In this document: positions 1 to 8,625 of the stretch, one piece after another
Layout of the letters: every line of letters starts with the position of its first letter
Position numbering within the stretch: the stretch's first letter is position 1
From: G963676655 sp963678305
GTDB taxonomy: Bacteria > Verrucomicrobiota > Lentisphaeria > Victivallales > Victivallaceae
DNA: 64,000 nt
NCBI GenBank assembly: GCA_963678305.2
Contig: CAXXVV010000007.1
Span: 124,001 to 188,000, forward strand
Direction of reading: 5' to 3'
Program-made: the position numbers and the translations under genes
Notes under the pieces: model-generated
Database searches by the model: none
Seen by the model: the letters and a program-made list of their open reading frames with translations, nothing else
Told to the model about the DNA's origin: nothing

Positions 1-4
1 AATC

Positions 5-1090
5 ATGCAGGAAACCCCGCTTGCCGCGTCACATCGTCAGCTCAATGCCAGAATGGTACCGTTTGCCGGTTGGAATATGCCGGTGCAATATTCAGAGGGT
101 ATCCTGGCTGAACACGCTCATACCCGTAACGCCGTATCGTTGTTCGATATCTGCCACATGGGAGAATTCCGGGTCAAGGGGAATAACGCAGAAGCTGCAA
201 TGGACAGAATTTTTGCTCGCCCCGTCGCCGGTCAACCGGTCGGAGTTTGCCGTTACAACTTCCTCCTGAACGATAACGGCGGCGTCATGGACGACCTGAT
301 CGTCTACCGTCTGGCCGAAGATGAATTTTATATCGTCGTAAACGCCGGTACTCGTGAAGGCGATGCCGAACGTATCAAATCCCTGTTGCCGGACGGTATC
401 AGTTTCACTGATGAGTCAGATGCAACTGCGAAACTGGATTTGCAGGGCCCCGGCAGTGCCGACGTACTCACCGCCGCCGGTTTGGATAAAGAAGCATTGC
501 CGCGTTACTTCCGCTGGATCAAAACCAGTATCAACGGCATCGACTGCCTGTTGAGCCGGACCGGTTACACCGGTGAACTCGGCTTTGAACTCTATTTCGA
601 CGCAGCAAAAGCGGTCGATATGTGGGATTACCTGCTGTCGTTCGAGCAAGTCAAACCCGCCGGACTCGGCGCACGCGACACCTTGCGGCTGGAAATGGGC
701 TATGCGTTGTACGGACACGAATTGAATACTGAAACCACCCCGGTCGAGGCTGGTTACGGTCCGATGCTGAAACTTGCTCAACTCCCTGACCGCGTATTTC
801 CCGGCAGCAACGCGTTGCGTAATAATGAACCGGGGAAAAAACTGGTCGGGATCAAACTCGATGGCCGCCGGGCGGCGCGTGAAGGCACCACAGTAATGAA
901 CCGGGCGGAAGAAATTATCGGCAAAGTCTCATCCGGCGCGTTTTCCCCCAGTCTGGGCTGCGCAGTCGCCATGGCCTACGTCCCAACTGATTTCAGTGAC
1001 GAAAAAGTGCTGTTGGACGCCGGGCGCAAACACCTTGAAGGCGAAATAACTTCACTGCCGTTCTATACCGAAGGCACCGCCGCCAGCTGA
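5..1090 (+). CDS. gcvT: Aminomethyltransferase, glycine cleavage T-protein
   Basis: T-protein of the glycine cleavage system. It releases ammonia from the aminomethyl-lipoyl arm of GcvH and passes the one-carbon unit to tetrahydrofolate in the cytoplasm. The 361 residues match the usual family length. The N-terminus (TPLAASHRQLNARMVPFAGW) carries the family's opening pattern, and the folate-binding core continues through the DLQGPGSADVL and LSRTGYTGELGFELY segments. The ATG lies four bases from the window edge, so a slightly earlier start cannot be excluded and the ribosome-binding site is not visible. Its partners gcvH, gcvPA and gcvPB are on the same strand but begin 7.5 kb downstream, with sugar-utilisation genes in between. 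Identity is secure; the start is less so. Confidence 0.95.
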   Translation: MQETPLAASHRQLNARMVPFAGWNMPVQYSEGILAEHAHTRNAVSLFDICHMGEFRVKGNNAEAAMDRIFARPVAGQPVGVCRYNFLLNDNGGVMDDLIVYRLAEDEFYIVVNAGTREGDAERIKSLLPDGISFTDESDATAKLDLQGPGSADVLTAAGLDKEALPRYFRWIKTSINGIDCLLSRTGYTGELGFELYFDAAKAVDMWDYLLSFEQVKPAGLGARDTLRLEMGYALYGHELNTETTPVEAGYGPMLKLAQLPDRVFPGSNALRNNEPGKKLVGIKLDGRRAAREGTTVMNRAEEIIGKVSSGAFSPSLGCAVAMAYVPTDFSDEKVLLDAGRKHLEGEITSLPFYTEGTAAS

Positions 1091-1105
1091 CGGAAAAGAG
1101 TTCAT

Positions 1106-2302
1106 TTAAGCAAGTATTGCACCTATTCCCAGCAGGGAGTAAAAATGGAAATATCCGCCAATTTGCGGATATTTCAATTGAGCCGGGTCTACCCATATCG
1201 GGAGGGCACCGTGAAAATCCGGGTTTTCCGGTGAATCAATCACCCTTAACATCGCATTAATCGCCAGCAACATGGCAGAATCAACAAAATCATCTCTACC
1301 TAAAACTTTTCCAGTTTTTACCAGTCCACCTGAAGCTTCAGCAGACGATGACTGCCAAACTTCAGGTTCACAATTGTTTAACTCATATATATTACCGTAG
1401 AAAGATCCCCAGCTTTGCTTGGTACAATTGTTCAGGTATTCTCCAAGCCTTTGTCCAAAGAGGCGCAATTTTTTATTTTCTGGAAAAATCTCAAGAGCAT
1501 TGCCTATGCCGTTAATGACATAATTCATGAAATGGCCTTTCTTGGATTTATCATATGCTTCTGGCTTATCAACATAAATGTCACCCGGAAGCGAACCATC
1601 TTGATACATGACTGCCAGCATACCATCGCAAAGCTTTTCCATTGCATCGAAATATTTCGCGTCCCCGGTAAACTTGGCTAAGCGAGCAAAGGCATCAACC
1701 GCAAATCCTATTCTGGAGTTAATCTTGTATTCAGTCACATATTGACCGGCGATATCCTGGTCGACTTCCGGCGGATACCAGCCTTCTTTCAGAATACCAG
1801 TCTCGTGTTGAAATCTAATCAGAGCCTCTCCACTCAACAAAGCCATCTTTTTATAGAATTCATTTCCTGTTTTTTTATAAAGCGCAAGCATGCCGCCTGG
1901 AACCCTCATTGTATAGTTGGTCATGTATGTACCAACGTCACGCCAGTACCAGACAAGACCGTGGCCCGCCTCATATTTTCCACGATAAATGCCTTTTTCA
2001 GTGTCATTTGACATTATGTCGGCATATCTCACCGCGTAATTAAAATATTTCTGCTCTCCTGTAAATTCGTGAAGAAACAAAAACGCGTTGATTCGTTCCG
2101 CCGCATTTGATCTGGGATAATACCAAGTTGAAAAATTGTCTTTATTGGTGTAAAGGTCACGATAACCAACAGCATTGCAATCCTCCTCATTCAAAGCAGA
2201 TACAGTACGTTCAGCCCAAAGCCCCATAAGTGGAACGATGTCGTCTGCAAGTTTCCTGAAGAGGCCACCGCCGTTTTTGCTAAAAAAGCTGTCAAGTTTC
2301 AT
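1106..2302 (-). CDS. Six-hairpin (alpha/alpha barrel) glycosidase-like protein
   Basis: About 398 residues with no signal peptide. Repeated helical segments (for example ERINAFLFLHEFTGEQKYFN, FAVDAFARLAKFTGDAKYFD and INGIGNALEIFPENKKLRLF) recur with the spacing of an (alpha/alpha)6 six-hairpin glycosidase fold, as in unsaturated glucuronyl hydrolases and related enzymes. I cannot assign a family or substrate. The ATG at 2302 follows the TGA of the upstream gene (2304-2306) with one base between, which implies translational coupling. A TTG nine bases earlier would overlap that gene. It is the last gene of the run gntR, prepilin, TIM-barrel protein, this gene, so it probably acts on the same carbohydrate. 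It ends 15 bases from the end of gcvT, with which it converges. Confidence 0.7.
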   Translation of the reverse strand: MKLDSFFSKNGGGLFRKLADDIVPLMGLWAERTVSALNEEDCNAVGYRDLYTNKDNFSTWYYPRSNAAERINAFLFLHEFTGEQKYFNYAVRYADIMSNDTEKGIYRGKYEAGHGLVWYWRDVGTYMTNYTMRVPGGMLALYKKTGNEFYKKMALLSGEALIRFQHETGILKEGWYPPEVDQDIAGQYVTEYKINSRIGFAVDAFARLAKFTGDAKYFDAMEKLCDGMLAVMYQDGSLPGDIYVDKPEAYDKSKKGHFMNYVINGIGNALEIFPENKKLRLFGQRLGEYLNNCTKQSWGSFYGNIYELNNCEPEVWQSSSAEASGGLVKTGKVLGRDDFVDSAMLLAINAMLRVIDSPENPDFHGALPIWVDPAQLKYPQIGGYFHFYSLLGIGAILA

Positions 2303-2303
2303 T

Positions 2304-4499
2304 TCAATCAAAGTCTTCCGGTTTCAAGGTGCTGTTACCGGTTAATATAACATCATATATCGCCGGATTATACTTATTAACTTTTTTAAATGAATATTTT
2401 ATTACGGGTCCTTTGCAGGATAGTTTCAGCTTTCGCCATTGTGGGCCATTGCGCGTATATGGTAGATTTTCTTTGACACCGTTAATTTCAACTTCCATGG
2501 TTCTTCTGCCATTATCATAATATTTGACCCACACAAATGTTTCCCTGTTGCTACCCGTATTAACGCTGCCGGTAATATTGTTTACCCAGAAACCTCCATC
2601 TCTGGTTTTAGCCGGGCCGAACAATTTTTTGTCAAGACGGATATACTTCTGATTTGGCACATTGATGCCGTCTCGCCTCATTTTCGCGTTTGCTTCGACA
2701 AGGGCGCGGTTTATATTATTATAAATTAATTTTTGCAGGCTACCGGTCAACATCACATGAAAATCCTGAGTATACAATCCGGTCTCCTTATGGTGCGGGG
2801 CCGTGATTTTAATCTTGGACAGACCTTCAACTTTAACATTTTGAACTATTTTTTTACAGTCGCGAAATCTACCGTCATTGATTTTTATAGCATATTGCTG
2901 GTTATGCCCGGTTTTGATGATAAGGGTACCAGTTCCCAGTGTCTGGAATGGGAAGGGCCTGACAAAAAACAGATATGCCGAACGGCGACAGTCAAGAGCG
3001 GCATGGGCACCATGAACGACTACATCATACCAGGCCTGGCCGCCAATCCCCCCGGTCATTACCAGGGCGTATGTCCCGGTCGCCGGCGAGGTTACGGAGA
3101 AGGTTTCCCTGCCCCCGGGACTGACCGATTCATTACGCAAAATGTTTTTATTTTTATCGAGCAACACATACTGAACACTTACAGGACGTTTCTTTCCCGC
3201 TAAATGACTAATCGTTACCTTTATTTCATCTCCGCTTCCAGCATAAATAAAAACCGTCTGCTGGGCACGAAGAGAAAAATGCACATCCGGCCCGTTCCCG
3301 TTTCCATAGGGCTTGAGTTCAGGAATAGTAAAGCCTTCAAGTTTGACAGGCGGAACCAGGCTGGTAACTTTTTTTAACGCAATCGAGTTTGTGAATACGC
3401 CTTTTTTAAGGTCGTTTATGATTGCCGTATTTCCTTTTTTATATGCCGCCCAATAGTCCGTTGCAATTTCTTTGCCAGGCAGTTTATACAACGGCATAGT
3501 GTGTTTATGAGTCAACATTCCCATCGACCAGTTTGAGTAACCGTCAGTCTTGGATGCGGCATGATATATCTGGGGTGCGATATCTTTTGACATGTAGCTG
3601 TTTATTCGCAGCCATGGAATGTACAGATTATTCGGGTTCAATTTCTTAATAAGCTTCATTTTTTCCAGGACGTCTTCGGTAAAGCCTTCGCCATTATACA
3701 TACTCCAGTCATCAAAGATCGCCGGCGCCCTTTTTGTTCCGAGGTATTTAGCAAAACTTCGAGTGTGGAAATTGTTGTGATTCGGCATGGCCCCAAGCGA
3801 TACATCAGGATTAATCGCGTGCAGTTCACGTTCCAGACGCCGGGATACGTTTTTATCAAAACGTTCTATGTAATATTTCCGGTATTCTCCGAGCAAATTA
3901 TTTTCGACCAGATACTTATGACGGGACGCCGGATGCAGTTTTTTGTGTTTCGGAAAATCATTCCAGACGGTGTCATCGTACGAAACACCGTTATTAAAAA
4001 TAGTCTCTACATCAATTTTAACCGCCCCGATCGGCATTTCTTTACTCAGTTCAACCATTTGAAACATATTGGCAAACATTTCCCGCCATACTTCGTAATT
4101 TGTCAGGGAGAATTTATCTGCAATGGTTTCTCCTTTTTCATTGACAAATGCGGGCAAATGTGCATGTTTAACAGGGTTTCGTTTTCCACTATCTGGCTGA
4201 GGATAAAGATAAACTTGAAAGAAAAGACCACGAGCGACAGCCAATTTGGCCAGTTTTGCCAATTCTTTCTTCACTTTTTCATTTTTGGTCGGATCGACTC
4301 CTTTTAAGTGTATTTTAAGCTCCACGGAGTTGAACCCCGCATCTTGCATCGGCTTAAACAACGCTTTATCATATTGCTCCTCACTCTGTGTTCCAGCGGA
4401 ATAACCCGTATATCCGGCAAGTAATTTTTCCGGTCTTGCAAGTGCGGATGCAGCTGCACACATTAAGGCGGTCCCTGTTAGGATAAATAACTTTTTCAT
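2304..4499 (-). CDS. Secreted glycosidase-like protein (probable TIM barrel plus C-terminal domains)
   Basis: About 731 residues from the ATG at 4499, which has an AGGGA ribosome-binding site and starts a good signal peptide (MKKLFILTGTALMCAAASALA). The reading frame is open for 28 codons further upstream, but those lack export features. The N-terminal half has alternating strand/helix segments with conserved-looking acidic strand ends (GAVKIDVET, APAIFDDWSMYNGEG, NLYIPWLRINSYM), suggesting a TIM-barrel sugar-acting enzyme. The C-terminal half looks like beta-rich modules. I do not recognise a named family. It is translationally coupled to the six-hairpin protein and follows a prepilin gene. 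It probably acts in the periplasm or outside the cell on a polysaccharide; this is inference from context. Confidence 0.65.
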   Translation of the reverse strand: MKKLFILTGTALMCAAASALARPEKLLAGYTGYSAGTQSEEQYDKALFKPMQDAGFNSVELKIHLKGVDPTKNEKVKKELAKLAKLAVARGLFFQVYLYPQPDSGKRNPVKHAHLPAFVNEKGETIADKFSLTNYEVWREMFANMFQMVELSKEMPIGAVKIDVETIFNNGVSYDDTVWNDFPKHKKLHPASRHKYLVENNLLGEYRKYYIERFDKNVSRRLERELHAINPDVSLGAMPNHNNFHTRSFAKYLGTKRAPAIFDDWSMYNGEGFTEDVLEKMKLIKKLNPNNLYIPWLRINSYMSKDIAPQIYHAASKTDGYSNWSMGMLTHKHTMPLYKLPGKEIATDYWAAYKKGNTAIINDLKKGVFTNSIALKKVTSLVPPVKLEGFTIPELKPYGNGNGPDVHFSLRAQQTVFIYAGSGDEIKVTISHLAGKKRPVSVQYVLLDKNKNILRNESVSPGGRETFSVTSPATGTYALVMTGGIGGQAWYDVVVHGAHAALDCRRSAYLFFVRPFPFQTLGTGTLIIKTGHNQQYAIKINDGRFRDCKKIVQNVKVEGLSKIKITAPHHKETGLYTQDFHVMLTGSLQKLIYNNINRALVEANAKMRRDGINVPNQKYIRLDKKLFGPAKTRDGGFWVNNITGSVNTGSNRETFVWVKYYDNGRRTMEVEINGVKENLPYTRNGPQWRKLKLSCKGPVIKYSFKKVNKYNPAIYDVILTGNSTLKPEDFD

Positions 4500-4567
4500 T
4501 TGTTCCCTGTTATTTATTGTATGAAAATAAAAAAATGTCCACATTCGGTTCAAACACTGTGCTATTA

Positions 4568-5236
4568 TCAGTATCTCCACCACTGCCAGTAATTCTTCCC
4601 CGTGCCAGCCATAATATCAAGATAATTATTGGCTCCACTCTGGGCAACATGAGCGTCAAGATATTGGATATTACATTTTTTACTGTGCCTGGCAGCATAC
4701 AAATAATATTCCTCAATCGTGTCGAATTGATAGTTGGTGTACCATGCGTATTGGCCGCTGGATGGATATTGCAGGTAGTCAAAATCCAAAATGACATTCA
4801 ATTTTGTCGGTTTTAAACAGCGAACCAGTTTTTTGGTGGTGCTTTCCAGAAAACGTCCACCCATGCTGTCATCACGCAGATAACGATTGTAGGCATAGCC
4901 GAAAGTTGAGCTTCCTGAACTGCTTTTTGGTGCAGACGGGCAATAAAATACTTTATTAAGCCCAGTCCCTTTGGGTATGAGGTACGCCCCCAGATATTGG
5001 TCATTGTACCACCATTTCCAGCCGCCGGAAGTGGTCCTGCAAGGACTGATGTAATCATCATAATCAACAGAGTACATCGATCCGGTTTGACCAAGTTGTT
5101 TCAGATTGGAACTACACTTGATAGATTTTGCTTTTTCCCGAGCCTGATTCAGGGCTGGCAACAACATGCTGGCAAGAATTGCGATAATTGCTATCACGAC
5201 AAGCAATTCTATTAGAGTGAACATTGATTTCTTCAT
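4568..5236 (-). CDS. Type II/IV prepilin-like protein (DUF1559 family)
   Basis: A 222-residue protein beginning MKKSMFTLIELLVVIAIIAI, a prepilin peptidase-type leader. Cleavage is expected before the Phe of FTLIE, with the Glu at +5. The leader runs into a hydrophobic helix and then NQAREKAKSIKCSSNLKQLG, typical of the large DUF1559 prepilin families of planctomycetes and Lentisphaerota. The C-terminal globular part has YLDAHVAQSG near its end, resembling the family's terminal motif. It sits between gntR and the secreted TIM-barrel protein on the same strand, 51 bases after gntR. Such proteins may be surface or pseudopilus subunits linked to polysaccharide uptake. The local role is inference. 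Confidence 0.85.
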   Translation of the reverse strand: MKKSMFTLIELLVVIAIIAILASMLLPALNQAREKAKSIKCSSNLKQLGQTGSMYSVDYDDYISPCRTTSGGWKWWYNDQYLGAYLIPKGTGLNKVFYCPSAPKSSSGSSTFGYAYNRYLRDDSMGGRFLESTTKKLVRCLKPTKLNVILDFDYLQYPSSGQYAWYTNYQFDTIEEYYLYAARHSKKCNIQYLDAHVAQSGANNYLDIMAGTGKNYWQWWRY

Positions 5237-5287
5237 TTTACTTCTCCTTTTTCGGTTTTAGGTTAAAAATTCATTACTATGAATTTA

Positions 5288-6676
5288 TCAAATAAAAGCG
5301 GTGACTTCACCGCTGTAAATCCGGTTTTCCTCGAGCACGGCAATCAACTCGTTCCTGAGTTGTTCACGCGAAATTTGCCTACGGACAAAACGATCAAGCA
5401 ACTGGTAAAACTTACGCTGCCACAAACTGAACCCGGTTCTCGGGCTGATCGGATGACCCTTGCTCAACGATTGAGCAAATGCATCCGCGCCGCTGATCCC
5501 AAGACCGGCACTCCATTTTTTCAAGGCGGGAACAGTCGCCGGAGCCTCGCCCTGCATTGCGGCCATCCGGGACACTCCTTGAGAACTTACCAGACTTTTT
5601 AAAAGTTTTTCCATCTCACGTTTCTCGTGCGATGCATCAGGAATCCCCAGGCAGATCGTGGTAACCCCGCTGACTTCCGGCGTCGGCAGAACATACCATT
5701 CATTTTTATTTCTCAAGGCGGAAAGCACCAGCGGTCCGCAAAAAGTCATACAAACTCCGGGTCGGGTAAAAAACTTATGCGGCGGCACCGAACTGTAGGT
5801 CAGGTCCACGCATAATTTCTCTTCGTGAATCACCCGGAGGATTTCGGCTGCGGCATAAAAATCCGCTTCGGGCAATCTCGGCTCACCATATTCATCGATG
5901 AATTCACAGCCATGACTCCAGAACAGCGGCTCATAAAACACCCCGGGAAACGGCATCAAACCAAAGGCAGGCTGCTCGTTTGCCGTCTTCAACTTGCGGC
6001 AGATACTGACAAAATCCCGATACGTCCAATCATGACGCGGCAACTCAATCCCCGCCTTTTCAAACGCCGGCTTCCAGCAGTAGCAGACACTGGGGTTGGC
6101 CACAGCCGGCAGCAATCTTAAACTGCCATCAAAAGTATAACACTCATTCAATATGTGTTCAGGAATCGACGCTTCAGCCAATTCGACAATATCTTCAGGC
6201 AATGGAGAAAAAAGCCCCAGCGTATCCGGCGAAAGCCGATGCAACGGAACCTGGATCAATGAGAGACTCTGCAAAAGAGAAGTTCCTGTCATATTGCTTA
6301 CCGGAGTCTCGTTCAACGAGATCTGATTAACCTTTCCTCCGTCAAAATAGATATTATTCAGTACGTTCTGTTCTTTCATCACCACAAAGCAACCGAAATT
6401 CAGTCCGTCCACTTTTGCCGCCACAGAACCATAAACGCTTACTTTATTGACAAAAGTACCGCGCCCCTGTTCACGCCGGACATATTTTTCCATTTCCAGC
6501 CTGACCATCGCCCGGCGCAGAGTGCTGATCGATACCCCGAACTGCTGTGAAAGAATCGGCTCGGTCGGCAAACGCATCCCAACCGGCAACTCGCCCTGCC
6601 CGATTTGCTCTTTCAGGGTATCATAGATTTTCATGTACGAGGATTTTTTCATAAAACCAACTTTCATATTATTCAT
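5288..6676 (-). CDS. GntR-family regulator fused to an ABC solute-binding-protein-like sensor domain
   Basis: An N-terminal winged helix of the GntR type (KIYDTLKEQIGQGELPVGMR, then PTEPILSQQFGVSISTLRRA and the REQGRGTFV wing) occupies about 70 residues. The remaining 370 or so resemble family 1 extracellular solute-binding proteins (LLPAVANPSVCYCWKPAFEK, FGLMPFPGVFYEPLFWSHGC). There is no signal peptide, so the binding-protein fold probably serves as a cytoplasmic ligand sensor, likely for a sugar. Start choice: ATGs occur at 6676, 6667 and 6652 without a good ribosome-binding site. The predicted promoter places the transcript start at about 6676-6678, which would make the 6676 ATG leaderless. 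It is divergent from the sulfatase, and operator-like repeats in the gap suggest it controls both directions. The operon continues with the prepilin and the two sugar-acting proteins. Confidence 0.85.
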   Translation of the reverse strand: MNNMKVGFMKKSSYMKIYDTLKEQIGQGELPVGMRLPTEPILSQQFGVSISTLRRAMVRLEMEKYVRREQGRGTFVNKVSVYGSVAAKVDGLNFGCFVVMKEQNVLNNIYFDGGKVNQISLNETPVSNMTGTSLLQSLSLIQVPLHRLSPDTLGLFSPLPEDIVELAEASIPEHILNECYTFDGSLRLLPAVANPSVCYCWKPAFEKAGIELPRHDWTYRDFVSICRKLKTANEQPAFGLMPFPGVFYEPLFWSHGCEFIDEYGEPRLPEADFYAAAEILRVIHEEKLCVDLTYSSVPPHKFFTRPGVCMTFCGPLVLSALRNKNEWYVLPTPEVSGVTTICLGIPDASHEKREMEKLLKSLVSSQGVSRMAAMQGEAPATVPALKKWSAGLGISGADAFAQSLSKGHPISPRTGFSLWQRKFYQLLDRFVRRQISREQLRNELIAVLEENRIYSGEVTAFI

Positions 6677-6699
6677 GTCTATGATTATATAACATGAAT
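6671..6699. promoter_or_regulatory. Inverted-repeat operator in gntR promoter
   Basis: ATTCATGT (6671-6678) and ACATGAAT (6692-6699) form a dyad with a 13-base gap. It spans the -10 box and start region of the gntR promoter. Placement beside a GntR gene suggests autoregulation. The assignment rests on symmetry and position only. Confidence 0.55.
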
Positions 6700-6712
6700 T
6701 ATTACTTGTCAA
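6684..6712 (-). promoter_or_regulatory. Consensus sigma-70 promoter for gntR operon
   Basis: Read on the minus strand, this is TTGACA (6707-6712), a 17-base spacer, then TATAAT (6684-6689). Both hexamers match the bacterial consensus exactly. The spacer contains the ATTCATGTTAT operator-like word. Initiation is expected at about 6676-6678, almost on the first ATG of gntR. Confidence 0.8.
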
Positions 6713-6742
6713 GTCTCTGATTTGAAAAAAGCCGGGAAAAAC

Positions 6743-6781
6743 TTGAAATTAACTGGTAAACAACTATTATATTCATGTTAT
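6743..6781 (+). promoter_or_regulatory. Sulfatase promoter with overlapping operator half-site
   Basis: TTGAAA at 6743-6748, then TATTAT at 6765-6770 (16-base spacer), forms a plausible promoter for the sulfatase. It is followed at once by ATTCATGTTAT (6771-6781), the exact reverse complement of ATAACATGAAT at 6689-6699 in the gntR promoter. A repressor bound here would cover the transcription start. Confidence 0.55.
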
Positions 6782-6811
6782 GACGAAAATATATAAAAGG
6801 AATTTATTTTA

Positions 6812-8383
6812 ATGAAGAAGCGCCCGAACATATTATTCGCTTTCGCGGACGACTGGGGCAGATACGCCGGCTGTTATACAAAATTTCATGGTGAAAACTC
6901 TCTGTCCGCATTGATTGAAACACCGAACATTGACCGGATAGCTAATGAGGGCGTCATCTTTACCAACGCTCTGGTCCCGGCGCCGTCCTGTACTCCGTGT
7001 CGCAGTTCCGTCTTGTCGGGACGCTACTTCTGGCAGACCAAACTTGGTGCCATTCTATTAGGGGCGGTATGGGATGAAAGCATCCCGTCCTATCCGGAAA
7101 TACTCCGTGACAACGGCTATAAAATCGGCTTTACTTATAAAGTATGGGGGCCCGGCTCCCCGGCAAATGCCCCTTATGGAGGGGATAAAAACCATTATTG
7201 GAGCGGCGGCGGCAAATTCAACGATTATTCATTTGCGGTAACAGACAATTTGCGTGCGTGCGGCGACGTGGAGCAGGCAAAACTTCCGCTCGATCAGGAA
7301 GTGCGGGCCAATTTTGAATCATTTCTGGCGGAAGTGGAAGAGGATCAACCGTTCTGCTACTGGTGGGGCCCGACCAATACCCACCGCAAATGGCAGCGCG
7401 GTTCAGGTAAGGAATTGTGGAATATTGAACCCGACGATTTAAAAGGACGGATGCCTTCGTTTTTCCCGGACGTCCATGACGTAAGAGAAGACGTAGCGGA
7501 TTATCTGGGCGAATGCATGGCGCTCGATCGCGGCCTCGGGGTCCTGCTGGACATACTGAAAGAACGGGGGGAACTTGACAATACCTTTATAGTGGTCAGT
7601 GGAGATCACGGCATACCGGGCTTTCCACGGGCTAAATGCAACTTGTACGACATCGGCTGCGAAGTCGCTCTGATGGCACGTCTGACTGGAACCATTCCAG
7701 CCGGAACGGTCGATGAAGACATGGTAAACATAATGGATGTGGCCCCGACCTTCCTGGATATCGCGGAACTGGACAAACCGGAAGGAATGCCGGCCGAGTC
7801 ATTACTGTCGCGCATGAAGGGAGCAGCGCCGCCGGTCGCGAAAAATTTTGTGGTCACCGGACGGGAACGACATGTAGCAACTGCCCGTGAAAAAGGCCTG
7901 CCATATCCGCATCGGGCAGTCAGAACCAAAGATTTCCTTTATATCAGGAATTTTGCTCCGGATCGCTGGCCGATGGGCGATCCATGCGGCATGGATAATC
8001 CGGCGGCCCCGGCACCGGATTACGACGTTTTATCCAATGACACAATGGTCTGCTATGCCGATTTTGACGCCAGCCCGACCAAGGCATGGATGATACACCA
8101 TCGAGCCGAACCGGAACACTCCGAAAACTTTGACCTTGGATTTGGCAAGCGACCAGCCGAAGAATTATATGATTTGAAAAACGATCCGAATCAAGTCAAT
8201 AATCTGGCCTATGATCAGACATATAAATTAATCCGGGATCAGCTCAGCGAAACCCTGTTCAAGGAGTTGCGGGAACAGAGTGATCCGCGAGTATGTGAAG
8301 CCGAATGCCGTTTTGAAAGCAGCCCTTACACTGATTTGAAATATGATCAAAGCATGGACCAGGATCGTTTAAGCCGGGCATAA
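6812..8383 (+). CDS. Sulfatase, Cys-type
   Basis: A 523-residue sulfatase of the alkaline phosphatase-like fold. The N-terminus (KRPNILFAFADDWGRYAGC) gives metal-binding acidic residues. Cys60 lies in SCTPCRSSVLSGR, which fits the C-x-P-x-R signature in which Cys becomes formylglycine. GDHGIPGF in the middle is the usual second metal/histidine motif. No signal peptide precedes the domain, so the enzyme appears cytoplasmic as annotated. A Cys-type site needs a formylglycine-generating or anaerobic sulfatase-maturating enzyme, and neither is in this window. It is divergent from the GntR regulator and shares operator-like sites with it. An AAGGA sits about ten bases before the ATG. The substrate is unknown, probably a sulfated sugar. 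Confidence 0.92.
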   Translation: MKKRPNILFAFADDWGRYAGCYTKFHGENSLSALIETPNIDRIANEGVIFTNALVPAPSCTPCRSSVLSGRYFWQTKLGAILLGAVWDESIPSYPEILRDNGYKIGFTYKVWGPGSPANAPYGGDKNHYWSGGGKFNDYSFAVTDNLRACGDVEQAKLPLDQEVRANFESFLAEVEEDQPFCYWWGPTNTHRKWQRGSGKELWNIEPDDLKGRMPSFFPDVHDVREDVADYLGECMALDRGLGVLLDILKERGELDNTFIVVSGDHGIPGFPRAKCNLYDIGCEVALMARLTGTIPAGTVDEDMVNIMDVAPTFLDIAELDKPEGMPAESLLSRMKGAAPPVAKNFVVTGRERHVATAREKGLPYPHRAVRTKDFLYIRNFAPDRWPMGDPCGMDNPAAPAPDYDVLSNDTMVCYADFDASPTKAWMIHHRAEPEHSENFDLGFGKRPAEELYDLKNDPNQVNNLAYDQTYKLIRDQLSETLFKELREQSDPRVCEAECRFESSPYTDLKYDQSMDQDRLSRA

Positions 8384-8385
8384 AA

Positions 8386-8462
8386 TGAGTTATGAGTGGT
8401 GAGTGGTGAGTGGTGAGTGGTGAGTGGTGAGTGGTGAGTGGTGAGTGGTGAGTGGTGAGTTA
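8386..8462. repeat. 7-bp tandem repeat (TGAGTGG)
   Basis: Nine perfect TGAGTGG copies (8393-8455) are flanked on both sides by one variant copy, TGAGTTA (8386-8392 and 8456-8462). The array starts three bases after the sulfatase stop and lies upstream of gcvH. Copy number probably varies through replication slippage. It is not CRISPR-like because there are no spacers. Confidence 0.95.
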
Positions 8463-8625
8463 TCACTGGCAACCGGCAACTGATTATTATTTTAAAGGAG
8501 AGTGATAAAAAAATTTAAAAAAATCCTTATATTGCGACTTGCAAATAAGGTTATAAGCGTGTTCTATTACCGAATATAAAAAATATCAATATTGTAATTA
8601 AAACTTTCATAAAAGGAATGGAGTC

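Noticed and set aside
8393..8455. Possible CRISPR array
   Set aside because: Contiguous 7-bp tandem units without spacers.
8463..8625. Possible glycine riboswitch before gcvH
   Set aside because: No tandem glycine aptamer sequence or pairing pattern is visible in this AT-rich leader.
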